A stretch of DNA of 64,000 nt from Chamaelirium japonicum. Taxonomy: Eukaryota; Streptophyta; Magnoliopsida; Liliales; Melanthiaceae. Position 1 is the stretch's first letter, and every line of letters starts with the position of its first letter. A model generated the notes under the pieces. The model was not told the origin of the DNA. It saw only the letters and a program-made list of their open reading frames with translations, and searched no databases. The position numbers and the translations under genes are program-made. Positions 12,271-23,728 of the stretch are shown in pieces. Location: positions 48,143,979 through 48,207,978 of the forward strand of contig OX393557.1 in the NCBI GenBank assembly GCA_947650365.1, written 5' to 3'.

Positions 12271-12588
12271 CAAGGAATCTTCCCCCAAGTCGATCAATCA
12301 TAGCTTCCACCCGACCATTATCTCATCCCTACATCCAAATTTCTTCCACTGTGTATTGCTTCTATTATAATTAGAATCGGTCAAGAACTTCCGCTACTTG
12401 AATAAATCTCCTAATCCTTGCCTACCATTTATTTCAAGCAAATGCTAAGTTTGCGATATACTTCTGAAGATCTTGACCGATTTTAATTATAATAGAAATA
12501 ATACACATAGTGGAGAAAATTTGGAAGTAGGGATGAGAGAATGATAGGGTGGGAGCAATGACAGAAACTTGAGGGAAAGATTCCTTAT
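12271..12588. repeat. Fold-back: about 115-bp imperfect inverted repeat with 86-bp loop
   Basis: Arm 12271-12385 is the imperfect reverse complement of arm 12472-12588. Both include TCATCCCTAC, CCAAATTT and TCTATTATAATT.AAATCGGTCAAG in the appropriate orientation. It lies in the OBERON intron in transcribed orientation, so the pre-mRNA could form a long hairpin. A direct repeat (12412-12454 versus 12587-12631) overlaps its right side. Confidence 0.75.
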
Positions 12589-13837
12589 CCTTGTCTGCCA
12601 TTAATTTCAATCAAATTCTAAGTTTGTGGTTAACTCAAGACTTGTCAAAACCTCGATTAGGGTGCTGAGGGCACTGATAAAAAAGGTGGCATCTTTTCAT
12701 CGAGTTGTATACAATAATATGATGAATGACTGCGATTATTAGGGTTCATTGTATTCTTTTTAGAAAATCACTTGAAGTTATAAATATTATAACTAGCTAA
12801 AGAGAAGGTTGATTTCTTGTGGGGTTTCATGATAAAGAGAAAGGGTTTAGTCACTTGTTCCCTTTCATACATTTTAACTCAAATCAGCTTCTCTGAACAG
12901 AGACTGATTATTGGGGTAATTTGCAAAACTAATGACATAATCAGCGTTTGTCAAGAACTTTATATAAATATGGATTTTTTTTTCATAGTTCAGATGCAGA
13001 ATTTCTTTTTTTGGGGTGCATGTATGATGTATCTATAACCCTAAACATAATTATGCCCCAATACCCTGTGTATTGGATAAACCAAACATATTTTGCCCCA
13101 AAAACTTAGAACGTATTGTGTCAACTTTATTCCAAAATGTGAAATATTATGCGAGAAACTCTTCATTTTAGACATTCTTAAACTATGGCTGCCTTAGATA
13201 GACCCTTTTGAGAGATTGGAGGTTGCTTATGTTGATATTGTGTGTTAGAAAACTATACGCTTGAGGAACCTATGCTCCACAATGGGGTTGAATCTCGGTT
13301 ACCTTTCTAGATTTGAACCTCTTGCATCATCTGTGATTCATCAAGCAACCCCAAGTGATTCATTCAGGTCTATCAATTACATTTTGCAAGTCAAATGCAC
13401 ACCTAATATCCCCTTGTTTAATATCTTTGTCAATCAATCTCCCAAATCTGTTTAATTATTCTCTCACCTCTATCCAAACATCTCGTTCTCAAATGATGTC
13501 CCACAAAGCAATGTGATGGGGGCCAGGCCCAACGACTACTTCACCTCTACCTGCGCTTGGCTCAAAAGGTCCATTTATATTTTTTATTGCTTTATTTAAT
13601 CATTTTCGTCCTAATTAATTATGAAAATATTAGGCTTGTTGCACAAGTTTGTTTTAGTTTTTTTTAAATCTCACATCGCTTGTGGGAACTCATGCATGTA
13701 ACTCCGCCTGTTATATAAAGGTATAGGGTATTTGTTTCATGATTACAAATGATTGAGATGATTAAAATTAAAGTTGTTTACGAGTATCGATATGGTTTCC
13801 TGGATTGGAATCCATCATCAGTGGATTCCAGATCTCT

Positions 13838-13856
13838 CCCCCCCCCCCCCCCCCCC
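13838..13856. repeat. Poly-C run of 19
   Basis: A 19-base homopolymer inside the OBERON intron, followed by pyrimidine-rich sequence. Confidence 0.9.
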
Positions 13857-13973
13857 TCCATTTCCTTCTTTTCTCCCTCCATTTCTCTTGCAAACTCTAA
13901 TTCCATTGTGTGAGCATCATCGACGATGACGTAGATCTTGTTATTTCCCCGCAAAGAACAAGTGCAGGGGACG

Positions 13974-14152
13974 AAGCAAGAAACAAAGAAGAAAGAGAAA
14001 GAAGAAGTGCAGAGCAAGGGAAGAAGAAAGAAGAAGACAAAGCAAGAAACAAATAAGAAAGAGAAAGAAGAAGCGCAGAGCAAGGGAAGAAGACGAAGCA
14101 AGAAACAAAGAAGAAAGAGAGAAGAAGCACAGAGCAAGGGAAGAGGAAGCAT
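13974..14152. repeat. Purine-rich tandem repeat, about 3 units
   Basis: A unit of about 45-70 bp containing GAAGCAAGAAACAAAGAAGAAAG and GCAGAGCAAGGGAAGA is repeated about three times. The Lys/Glu-rich and Leu/Phe-rich frames across it are low-complexity artefacts within the OBERON intron. Confidence 0.75.
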
Positions 14153-14607
14153 CTTATTTGTTTCTTTCCTTCTCCCTCGTTTTCTCTTCCTGTCCGTGGA
14201 AGAAGACTAGCCGGCCTCCCCTCCCTGATTTCTGTCCGCTTGAAACTAAAGGACCCCGGCCTTCCTTGGACGCATGAAGTCATGGGAAAAGCTTCCCATT
14301 TTCCTCTGATATCAAAGGGCACCCCCAATTTAAAGATCCACGGCCATTATTTTATCCAGGCACCTAGGAAAACTGAGTTTTGAGTTTAATGTGCAAATAC
14401 CGCACGAAATAGGCCCAACTGTCCAGATTTTTCACTGTGGGCACCCCCAGCCGCAGCCCATATATTAGTATTACTGAGGGCACGCCCAATTTCTCTGAAA
14501 TCAGATTCTTGTTTTTTGGGGCTGATTGGAAGACCTGTTTGACTGATTTAAAGCGTTTTTGAGCAAATTTCTTCTATAATTCGCTGACCTGCATGAAGTA
14601 AAATCAT

Positions 14608-14678
14608 GTGACATTATTCCTGCATCAGTTGGTAGGTGACATTATTCCTGCATCAGTTGGTAGGTGACATTCTTCAGG
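14608..14678. repeat. 28-bp tandem duplication
   Basis: The 28-bp unit starting GTGACATTATTCCTGCATCA is present twice (14608-14635, 14636-14663) with a partial third copy, about 180 bp upstream of the acceptor of OBERON exon 2. Confidence 0.85.
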
Positions 14679-14857
14679 GGATTTGGAATTAAGTTTTATA
14701 TAGTGGTTTTGAAAATTGTCCAAGTGGTGGGCAAATATTAGAGTTGATAGGTGTCGTGTTTCACACCACCACTGATTCACACCCATGCACAAAAATGATC
14801 AGTTATGATATTGTCATATTATTTTGTTCTGAAATTCTTTATTCTGTCCCTCTATAG

Positions 14858-15498
14858 AGCTTGAAATAGATTCTGCAAAGAACCATGAACCCGAAGAAGC
14901 CGGCCGCCTGCTTGCACCGCAGGAGGCCTGCAGTCGAATCGCAGAGGTGGTCCAGGAAGCTGTAAGAAAGATGGAAATGGTGGCAGAGGAGAAAATGCGT
15001 ATGCTTAAACGAGCTCGCCTAGCTGTCGAGGCCTGCGACCGCGAGCTGGAGGACAAAGCTCGAGAAGTCTCGGAACTCAAGATGGAGAGGCAGAGGAAGA
15101 AACAGCAGGTGGAGGAGCTGGAGAGCATCGTGAGGCTGAAGCAGGCCGAGGCCGAGATGTTCCAGCTGAAGGCAACCGAGGCGAGGCAGGAGGCCGAGAG
15201 GCTTCAGAGCATCGCACTCGCCAAATCGGAGAAGGCCGAGCAGGATTACGCGAGCATGTACCTGAAGCGTCGGTTGGACGAAGCGGAAGCTGAGAAGCAG
15301 TATCTTTTCGAGAAGATAAAGCTTCAGGAGAGCCAGCGGGCCCAGCAGGGGAGCAGCAGCAGCGGTGGTGGTGGTGGCGACTCCCAGATGCTGATGCTGA
15401 GCAAAATCCAGGACTTGCTGAAGAATGTGTACAATGTGGCTCCCAAGTCTGAAGGAGGGCAATCGAACGAACACCGCCCCCATAGCTCAGTGCCGTGA
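14858..15498 (+). CDS. OBE1: OBERON1/2-like protein, coding exon 2 (coiled-coil C-terminus)
   Basis: Encodes residues 376-588, ending at TGA 15496-15498. The first two bases complete the Glu codon begun in exon 1, so the family motif FFQE is restored. Conserved blocks follow: APQEACSRIAEVVQE, RKMEMVAEEKMRM, ERIVRLKQAEAEMFQLKA-like (here ESIVRLKQAE) and EAEKQYLFEKIKLQE. These form the long coiled coil (about residues 395-530) used for dimerisation with OBERON/TITANIA partners. A Ser/Gly-rich linker (about 534-545) precedes the last conserved helix, MLMLSKIQDLLKNVYN. Total length of 588 residues is close to the Arabidopsis proteins (about 570). Nothing is truncated, so the gene looks functional. 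Confidence 0.95.
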
Positions 15499-16200
15499 AG
15501 GAAGAGACTGGTATGTATGTGTTTTATGTTGAAATGCATGAAACAAGACTGTTCCATAGTTGTGCCGCGTGTTGTTCCAAACGTTGGTTCCGCTGTTTCT
15601 TCGAACTCGTAACTTCATCTCCCCTCAAATATGCGCCATGTATTTCATATCACGATTGAATGACAATATTTAAGGTGTTTCCAACGATCTTTTGATACGC
15701 AGTTGAATCGATAGTTTGTGACCGTCCGTTTGGTGCTCGCTTTGTATCTTGTATGCAGTCTCATTTCATCTCTTGATGTTGTTTTCGTTTCTGGTCTTTC
15801 AATGTCGAGCATCCACGCCTTTTAGGCTTCTTGGTATGAGCCCTCACTGCCATGTTACGATGGTCAGGCCTTCGGCACCGGTCCTAGAGGTCTGAGCTGG
15901 TCGCAGAAAGCTCTTGTCAACCTTCCATATAGTCTCCGACTCCGTGATGGGATTAGACTCTGGATGATTCCAATGATGGCAGTGAAAGGCCTGGCAAAAT
16001 CAAATTTTGTAAAACAATTATGGTCTCATTAAGAATTTGCATGGATTGGATCATTAAGAGTATATCATGCATGACTTTGAATCCTCTCTTATGTGTTTGA
16101 ATTCTCTTTCTGTCTTTCTCTCTCTAGATCTTGATCGAGATGTCGGATTTATCTCGAATGTTTTTGTTGATGAGAAGATTTTAAAAATAGCAGGCTCGTA
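15499..16200. other. 3' flank of the OBERON-like gene; nothing else recognised
   Basis: Contains the presumed 3'UTR. No canonical AATAAA hexamer stands out close to the stop. No further coding sequence or mobile element was seen. Confidence 0.5.
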
Positions 16201-16660
16201 ATTATCGCGACTAGACGTAACATGTTATATAGACTAGTGTATGTTCATGCCTGTTGGCACTGCAGCGGGCCGCCTTCGTCGGCAACACACCTGTCAGCAA
16301 TGCAGCGGGCCGTCTTTGGCGGCAAAGCACCCCCCGGGCATCACCACCCCCACCGTCGTATGCGACGACAACACACTTGACCGCCTTCGGCATGCTCGTG
16401 CCGATTGGCACGAAGCGGAAGCCTTCGGTGCGACCAACCAACCCCCACCTCCCCTACCCGGAGAGAGAGAGAGAGCAGGGCCGTCTCGATACAAACTGAG
16501 GCTTAAGACGAAAATTCTAAATGAAGTATTTTTATATTATTTTTTTCATAGTGGGCCGGGCCTAAATGGTGGGTATGGTGGTTGTGGGCTAAGAGGCTGT
16601 CAGCCGTGAGCGAGGTAACCAAATCGCCGGGCCATTTTGGTAGCCATTTAGCGTGGACAC
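16201..16660. other. GC-richer intergenic block with a short direct repeat
   Basis: Two diverged copies of a roughly 40-bp phrase containing TGCAGCGGGCCG (about 16256 and 16298) and several short open frames with no family resemblance. No gene call. Confidence 0.4.
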
Positions 16661-16672
16661 AAACATAGACAC

Positions 16673-16673
<1 letters not shown>

Positions 16674-16749
<76 letters not shown>
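16674..16749. repeat. (GA)n microsatellite
   Basis: Nearly perfect GA dinucleotide run of about 76 bases. Confidence 0.95.
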
Positions 16750-16753
<4 letters not shown>

Positions 16754-16756
16754 TTT

Positions 16757-16898
16757 AGCTAATCGTGTCATGGCTAGTTTCGGGTCATGTCCAAAACCCC
16801 TAGACCCAGACCCGACTCGTTTAACTAATCGTGTCTAGATCCTAAACCCGTACCCGAACTGCTTATAAACGAGTAGACCCGATAAGACCCGTTTAAAA
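16757..16898 (+). repeat. ACGGGT-rich repeat family, fragment
   Basis: Matches part of the repeat at 4870-5331 phrase by phrase (TCATGTCCAAAACCCCTAGA, ACTAATCGTGTCTAGATCCT). Both ends are missing; the left side abuts the GA tract. Confidence 0.7.
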
Positions 16899-17829
16899 GA
16901 AATGATCAGACATGAACCCTAGATCCCACCAATCATTTTCTCTTTTCTTTCTTTTTCTTTTCCTCTTATACTAATCGTCCACAACCGTCCACTTTCTCAA
17001 ACGTCTATCCAAATCCCTCACAAACATCCCCCTTATCTCCACAGCAATGCATGCATGCATACACCTACGTCCAAACTCATACAACCTCATGATCTCAACC
17101 GCTCGAGACCCTAACGCACATGTCACTCTGTCATGCATGCACAACATACACCCTCCCTCGTTCTTACCCATTCACATCCAAAAACCCATGCATTACACCC
17201 AATAATTCACGATCACATGAAAAGCCATGCATATGCAGCCCTCATGCTCATTCAAGTCCCTTTAATTCCATAATTCCATCTAACCCGATCAAGCCATCCC
17301 CCGTCAGGTCCCGATCCAAACTTGACCCGATCGTAGCCGTCGATCGATACTCTCAAACCTACTCGAATCCCATTGCATCTAATCAAAATCGCAAGCATGC
17401 ATGCATGAAATCCATAAATGCATGAACCAAACTCTCCCTTTTTACTCCTGTTCCATATTTCCCCCCTCTCTTTAATCCCGTTTTCTTTCTCTCCTTCTTT
17501 CCTAATTGACATCGAAATCACAACCGTCCAAAACCCATGTTGGCCTCAGCAGCCGTCCGTTTTCTCTCTCAAACCGAACGTCTCTCTCCCCTTCTTTTTC
17601 TACGAACTCTTCTCTCTCTCACCTGATCGCAGCAGCCCTATCAGCCCCCATATCTATCATTCTCTCTAAAATCTTCTCTCATCCGATTCTCTCTCTACCC
17701 GTGGCTCATCCCAGCCATCCCTTCCTTCCTCAGCTCTCTCTCTCTCCCTACTTTCCCGGTGATCACTCTCTCTCTCTCTCCCGGACTTCTCTCTCTCTTG
17801 CGATCGTCTCTCTCTCCTCTACAGCTGTC
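16899..17829. other. CT-rich intergenic sequence without a gene
   Basis: Strong pyrimidine bias with many TCTCTC runs and ATGCATGC stretches. Long Ser/Leu/Pro-rich frames are by-products of the bias. Confidence 0.6.
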
Positions 17830-18396
17830 CGCATGCACCTCTCTTTCCATATCTCTCATTCTCTCTCTAAATCTCTCTATAACCAACTCTTTCTCTTTTT
17901 CCTAAATCGAAGCCCAAGCCCTCTCTCTTCATCCGAAATCCTCTCTCTCTCTCTAAAATTGATTGCAGCCATCCATTTCCTACCATCTCGAGCCAGCATG
18001 GGGAGAGAGAGACAGATCCGGAAAGAGAGAGAGAGATACGGAGAGAGAGGAGAGAGAGAGAGCCGGGGAGAGAGAGAAAGAGAGAAATATGGGGGGAGAG
18101 AGAGAAAGAGAGATCGGGGGAAGAAGAGAGGATGAACGATCTCTTTTCTTCTGATCGTCTCTCTCTCCTCTCTCTTTCCACATCTCTCATTATCTCTCTA
18201 AATCTCTCTATAACCGACTCTTTCTCTTTCCTAAACCGAAGCCCAAGTCCTCTCTTTTCATCCGAAACCCTCTCTCTCTCTCTCTAAAACTGATCATAGC
18301 CATCCATTTCCTACCATCTCGAGCCCGCATGGGGAGAGAGAGACAGATCTGGAAAGAGAGAGAGAGATACGGAGAGAGAGGAGAGAGAGAGCCGGG

Positions 18397-18429
<33 letters not shown>

Positions 18430-18480
18430 GAAGAGAGAGAGAAAGAGAGATCGGGGAAAAAAAGAGAGGATGAACGGCTG
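17830..18480. repeat. Tandem duplication of a 330-bp CT-then-GA module
   Basis: Two copies in direct orientation with period about 330 bp; the marker CATGGGGAGAGAGAGACAGA occurs near 17998 and 18328. Each copy has a CT-rich left half, the phrase CCATTTCCTACCATCTCGAG, then a GA-rich right half ending near GAGAGGATGAACG. Each unit could therefore also fold back on itself. Confidence 0.85.
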
Positions 18481-18737
18481 TGATCCCTGTTCCTTTTTAT
18501 ATAGTCAGCATTTGGTTCCATTTTGTCCTAGTCAGCACAAAACCGCCGTGCTATGTTATATAGATTGTTGGCCCTCTCGTTGAGTTTTCAAAGAACATGT
18601 TTGCTCATATTTGCAGTTTTTATTCTTTTGGGGTGCTTCTATATCAAGGGATATCTGCAAGTGCATTCTACGCCTGCACTGTATCTCATCGTGTTAGGGG
18701 TTGAGGCCATACGGAAGAAGACAAAGGTTTCTTTTAG

Positions 18738-18910
18738 GTTTTTTTTTTTACTTGCAACCCCAATTTTATGTTAAAATTTGAGTTACACCCTCACTTTTTA
18801 AAAATTTGACTTTACCCCGTAATACGATAGTTGACCGTGAGCTACCGGTTAAAAGTGGGGGTGTTACTCAGATTTTGACATAAAATTGGGGTATAAGTAA
18901 AAAAAAACCC
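18738..18910. mobile_element. Small MITE with about 58-bp inverted repeats
   Basis: The left arm (T-run, ACTTGCAACCCCAATTTTATG, GAGTTACACCC) is mirrored by the right arm (GGGTGTTACTCAG, CATAAAATTGGGGTATAAGT, A-run). About 170 bp in total. No clean target duplication could be read. Confidence 0.6.
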
Positions 18911-19053
18911 CACTTTTAAAGGGTTGCTCAAAGTCAAGCATCCAAACCAAGCCAAATGGATCGGTTTTGACACAATGGATCCGATTGGATTTTGTAAAAA
19001 CCGACATGATTGGATTGGTTGATGGATTTATAAATTTGAAACTGAATTGAACT

Positions 19054-19055
<2 letters not shown>

Positions 19056-19109
<54 letters not shown>
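19056..19109. repeat. (AT)n microsatellite
   Basis: AT dinucleotide run of about 54 bases. Confidence 0.95.
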
Positions 19110-19112
<3 letters not shown>

Positions 19113-19237
19113 ATTTATTAAATATATCATATGTCCTCATATACCCTTTCTACCAAGAACCTTTGTAATATTGTAGGATGACTCAAAATCAGTTAAAAAT
19201 TTTATTAAATCCCACCAAAGGTCGTTACTTAAGTTAA

Positions 19238-19982
19238 AGGATACAAGTTGTTAGGATATTAGCTAAAGTCCCTCCCGAATGACACGTTTGTACAGCAACT
19301 CCCTAATCGAAAATATTAACTTTTTATATCCTTTAAATTACAAAATTACCCCTCCAGTAAGAGTATCCATTCGTTTCCAGTAAGAGTATCAATTCGTCTT
19401 TGGCATGAGTATCCATTCGCCGATTAACACTATACATGTATCGATTGCTACAATGATTTCACTATAACTATTACAGTGAAAACACTGTAGCAAGAGTATA
19501 TATTCGTCACCGGAAAGAGTATCCATTCGCCAACTATAATATTACCTATTCAGTGGGTGACACTGTGCATGCTGTGGTTGCTACAGTGATTTCACTATAG
19601 CAAGAGTATCCATTCATCTTCAGAAAGAGTATCCATTCGATTAATTGATACACTTGCTACAGTAAAATCATTGTAGAAGCTACATTGAAATCATTGTACC
19701 AGCTACAGTGAAATTAATGTAGCAACGAACAATTCGCTAAATTGATACTCTTACCAAATCGAATTGATACTCTTGCTACAGTGATTTCACTATAGCAACT
19801 ACAGTGAAATCATTGTAGCAACTATAACGAAATAACTGTAGCAACCGCTAAATGCACAGTGTCAACCAGCGAATGGATACTCTTTTTCTAGCACGTGAGG
19901 GGTAAATAAGGACGAGAGACTTGCTGTAGCATACAATGTTTGGGAGGGACTTAATGTAATATTGAAATGTAGCCTGTCCTTT
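19238..19982. mobile_element. MITE with internal palindromic CTACAGTGA/TCACTGTAG modules
   Basis: The left end (AAAGGATACA ... AAGTCCCTCCC) pairs with the reverse complement of the right end (AAAGGACAGG ... AAGTCCCTCCC). The interior alternates AGAGTATCCATTCG with imperfect palindromes of the form TGCTACAGTGATTTCACTGTAGCA. A related element lies at 32395-33050. A target duplication was not clear. Confidence 0.6.
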
Positions 19983-20149
19983 GGCTAATATAGCATCTGC
20001 TAAAAGAACTTAAGGCTAAGTCTCTCTTATTTTTAATACCTATCGTAACCATTACCATCCATCTGGGTAGTAGAGAGAGGACTTAAGCTAGGAACGTGCT
20101 AAATCTGCATGCTTGATTTGGGTTAAGTTTGGACTTCACAAGAAAGTTT

Positions 20150-20934
20150 TGGGTCACGACATCTAATTGTGGCCTCGACCATATGCCGACAAGCTTGGGT
20201 CCAGGTTGGTCTAGGGGTACGGTGGTCCGACCTGAGCTCGAGCCCTCCATTCACAGTCAAGATAGGGCACTAGAGCAAGGACTCAATTCAAAAAGGTCCA
20301 AAGATCAAAACGGGGAGGCAGCCACTACTATTTATTAATTCTTTAATCCCATGAACATGACATCAACAATGGATTCGCATTCGCAAACAAGTTAGGCACA
20401 ACCATAATTACCAAGTCGGAAAACGAAAAAAAATACGACAAGAGAAAAAATCGAAAAGATACGATGAAAACGAAAAAAAAAAAAACATAAAAAAAACAAA
20501 AAAAATCTTAAAAATTATACTAAGTATGTATATATGTCATTTTCCAACATTAAGTAATCAAAAGTTCAAAACATATGCCATATACGTTTATTAAGCACGA
20601 ACAAAATAAAACCCGAACCCAATTTAAACCCGGACCAAACCCGACGCGTTTTATACGCGTTTTAAACCCGTATAAAGCACGTATAGATGTTTTTTTTTAA
20701 AAAAAATGAGTTTTTTTCTTGTTTGCTATGACTTCGGATCGATACGCGTTTTATATGTGTTTTTTTTCAAAAAAAAAACGCCCGATTTGGTAACTATGGG
20801 CACAACGATTTTGAAGTAAAATTCACTCCAGGGTGTCTATACCGGGAGTCGAACAAATAACCTCTCCAACATGGGAGAGAGAGAGAGAGAGAGGAAGTAC
20901 CACAAGGGAAAGCTTGAACAAAGGACAAGTTTGC

Positions 20935-20940
<6 letters not shown>
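20150..20940 (-). repeat. SINE-like repeat, copy 1 (split by an hAT-type MITE)
   Basis: Read on the minus strand, it starts with a tRNA-like head (GTGGTACTTCC, then GTTGGAGAGG, then a B-box-like GTTCGACTCCC near 20850) and continues into a body shared with 33090-33330. Shared phrases include CTCATGAACATAACATCAAC-like and CAAAAAGGTCC-like text. The MITE at 20403-20798 interrupts it. A second A/B-box-like pair on the + strand (TGGTCTAGGGGTA, GAGCTCGAGCCC near 20210-20245) lies in its tail. Polymerase III origin is inferred from these boxes. Confidence 0.5.
20403..20798. mobile_element. hAT-type MITE with exact 8-bp TSD
   Basis: Terminal inverted repeats CATAATTACCAAGTCGG and CATAGTTACCAAATCGG (reverse complement of right end), flanked by the exact duplication GGCACAAC at 20395-20402 and 20799-20806. 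The interior is A/T-rich with modules around ACGCGTTTTATACGCGTTTT. No coding capacity. Inserted into the SINE-like repeat. Confidence 0.88.

Positions 20941-20969
<29 letters not shown>
20935..20969. repeat. (GA)n microsatellite
   Basis: GA run; a (CT)n run at about 21185-21218 lies nearby in opposite orientation. Confidence 0.9.
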
Positions 20970-20971
<2 letters not shown>

Positions 20972-21180
20972 CCTGTTAAACTTATTTTTATGAAACATAA
21001 GACAAATCTCCTATAGTTTAATTTAAACGAGGAGAGACATTATCTAGCTTTAGTCCTTGGAATTATCATCACTAGATATTGACCCCATTGCCCGGAACAT
21101 GGGAGGCACCGACTCCCGTGTGGTCCAATGACGTCTGACGACTCCTTTTTCCCAACACCTCTGTTCAAATGGATCAGTAG

Positions 21181-21218
<38 letters not shown>

Positions 21219-21777
21219 AAAAAAAACAGAGAACGTACGGTCAACCAATCTCTATTGCCCTAAGTTCCTGCAAGCTAAGCTTCTAGACTATAGACATAGG
21301 GCGGCTATGGTTGCCCCCCTAACCCCCAATGATACAGTGGGTGACTCAGCTAAACCATTACCTATATGAATGTCGTATCATGCGCCGTCCCTAACCTTAG
21401 GTGGCCCAACTATGAGTTGGCTATACTGTTTTAATTTCCTTTATCTCACATCAGGGGGCCCAATACTGTTTTGGGCCATTCCAATCATTGCCGGAGTCCA
21501 TTTGCCTTCAAGTTGGATGTGGGGGAGCAATTTTTCTGATCCGAATTCGAAATCGGGTCGGGTTGTCGCAACCCATCGAGGGTCCGTGCCGGATTAGGTT
21601 AATAATGCAAACTACGGTCCGTGTGCGGTCTATTGTTGCTTTTCGCCTGGTGGCGGACTTTATCTCTGTTTGTGCCGGCATGTGGCGTCTCCTGATGGTC
21701 TGATTGTTCTTTCACTTTTAATGGACCAAAAAAAGAAAAAAAAGGAGTCTATTGAGATTGATAATAGTCAATGCATT

Positions 21778-22200
21778 TAGGATTGGCAATTTACCCGACA
21801 CGAAGTTAGCGGGTCTGGGTCAGGGCTAAAACGGCTCGGGTCATAAACGGGTTGACACGATAAACCCGTTTAATAAAGGGGTCGGGTCCGGGTTTAGGGT
21901 CTGGACACGGTAGACCCGGGAAGACCCGTTTCGGGTCGGGTCTACTCGCAATCCGATACTGTATTATATAGTACTAGTGGGTCTATCGGGTCAGGTCAGG
22001 TCGAGTCAGATTGGGTCAACTGAATAGACCCGTGTGGTAAACGGATCTTGCCGGGTCTTATTGGGTCTACCTGTTTATTAGCGGGTCGGGTATGGGTTAG
22101 GATTTAGACACGATTAGTTAAACGGGTCGGTTCCAGGTCTAGGGGTTTTGGACACGACGCGAACCCGACACAACACGACCCGACCCGTTGACACCCCTAA
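21778..22200 (-). repeat. ACGGGT-rich repeat family, most complete copy
   Basis: In reverse orientation it begins TTAGGGGTGTCAACGGGTCG and ends near the complement of AGGATTGGCAATTTACCC. It is the mirror of the copy at 4870-5331 and is longer at the 3' side. The ends resemble hAT MITE termini (AGGGGTG.CAA), but the flanking bases do not give a clean target duplication. Confidence 0.65.
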
Positions 22201-22665
22201 TCGCATTGTCCTGGTTAGGTCATAAAACTAGGTTGCAACTCTTTTCGGGTCTTGGCGGGTAGGTCAGTTGATCAATTGGGCCTGGCAAAAAAAAGCCTAA
22301 GTTTTGAGGCGAAAAAACAGTTTTTTAGATATTTTCAAAATCTAAAATATTTTCTCTCTAAAACATTCTCTCTTTGACATTGGCATACGCTCTCTACGAC
22401 ATTAAGTGGAACAGGTTTTAACCCAATATCAGACGTCCAAAACCAATCATCCTAAGATCAACTAAGCCAAATCAGGGCCGAGTCAGTTAGATTGGGTCAG
22501 GCTAGGCTCGATCTAGATGGATTATGTTGCGGTACTTCGACACTAGCCCCATATCGGATGTCAAAAATCCTAATAAGCAATAAGTAGGGATATTCCTTCA
22601 CGAGTCACCAATTATGCAAGCCAAGCGACTAAATCAAGGAAAAAAAATAATTATCTCCTTACAAG

Positions 22666-23001
22666 CAGGGCTGGCCTTGAGCATGGGCATCGTGGGTGGC
22701 CTCCCCGGGCCTCTCAATCATGGGGTCCCCAAATTTTTTTTTTTTAATCTATACTCTAGGACATATTGAGCATCTAGCACCAGGGGCTGAGAAAATGATT
22801 CAAAGCAGTCCCGCTCTACTTGGGAAGAAGGTCCGCAATATCTCGACATTTGATTTGTATTTGGGCCCAAAACTCAAGCAAACAGTTGTAGGCTTTCCAC
22901 GGGGCCCAGCGTGCAACAAAAATCTACTTGATACCCATTAAAACTGCTCATTCTTGAAATGGTGAAATGCTAGCGCCAAAAATCTGCACGGTCACAAAAC
23001 T

Positions 23002-23059
<58 letters not shown>

Positions 23060-23261
23060 TGTCGTCCTTGACTCCCTGAGTCCTCTCGCCGGTGTTCTCC
23101 CTCTCCCTCTCGCCATCACACAGTATGACAACCCACGGGCACCAATCGTATGGTAGCCCCATAGCCACAGGCGACAACCTCTGTGTGTGTATGTGTGTGT
23201 GTGTGTACGTGTTTGTGATCGGCGAGTAATGACAGCTTACGATTGGTAGCTCTGCAGCAGT

Positions 23262-23326
<65 letters not shown>

Positions 23327-23720
23327 CATGCATGCGTGCACCTGGACGTTCTCACTCGCTCTCCGTGTGTGTGTTTGTGACTGGCGACCGCTCACGAATG
23401 TAAACTCTGCATCAGCAGGCTTCTCTCTTACTCGCTTTTCATGTGTCTGTTTGTGATAGGGTCGTCTCAAATCAGACTTTGATAATTGATTCACTAATCG
23501 TTATTCACTCGAGTCCAAGATAATTTGTTTTATTTTTTTCTATAATTTTGTTGTCTAAAATTTTTAATTAGGTTAGTTTTAATTCAACAAGGTATATAAA
23601 GTAATACTTTGGTTCTATTATTTTTTTACTTCTATGTTTATTTTATATCTATTAATATGTATAAAATGGCCCTGTTTTCAATCTTCGCCCTAGGCCCCCA
23701 AAACCTCACGACCGACCTTG
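22666..23720. mobile_element. hAT-type element with exact 8-bp TSD, carrying CT microsatellites
   Basis: Ends CAGGGCTGGCCTTGAG and CAAGGTCGGTCGTGAG (reverse complement of right), flanked by the exact duplication CTTACAAG at 22658-22665 and 23721-23728. CAGGG-type ends with an 8-bp duplication are typical of hAT. The interior holds (CT)n runs at about 23004-23055 and 23273-23322 and a GT run near 23190. No transposase frame; the Arg/Glu-rich minus frames are microsatellite artefacts. Confidence 0.85.
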
Positions 23721-23728
23721 CTTACAAG

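Larger units (their letters stand above)
7433..14857 (+). other. 7.4-kb intron of the OBERON-like gene
   Basis: Donor GTATGG at 7433 and acceptor CCTCTATAG ending at 14857. Joining the exons restores the family sequence across the junction without a frame change. The intron is swollen by two hAT-type MITEs, a fold-back, low-complexity tandem repeats and an old duplication. Around 8140-8860 there is unassigned sequence with a TATA-like TCTATATAAAGG at 8524, possibly a solo LTR. No independent gene was recognised inside. Confidence 0.9.

Noticed and set aside
13778-14328. Leu/Phe/Ser-rich minus frames and Lys/Glu-rich plus frames
   Set aside because: By-products of the purine-rich tandem repeat inside the OBERON intron.
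17506-18583. Frames of up to 209 codons in the CT/GA module
   Set aside because: Pure low-complexity Ser/Leu or Arg/Glu text that follows the microsatellite; no conserved motif.
22992-23494. Arg/Glu-rich minus frames
   Set aside because: Translation of (CT)n microsatellites within the hAT-type element at 22666-23720.
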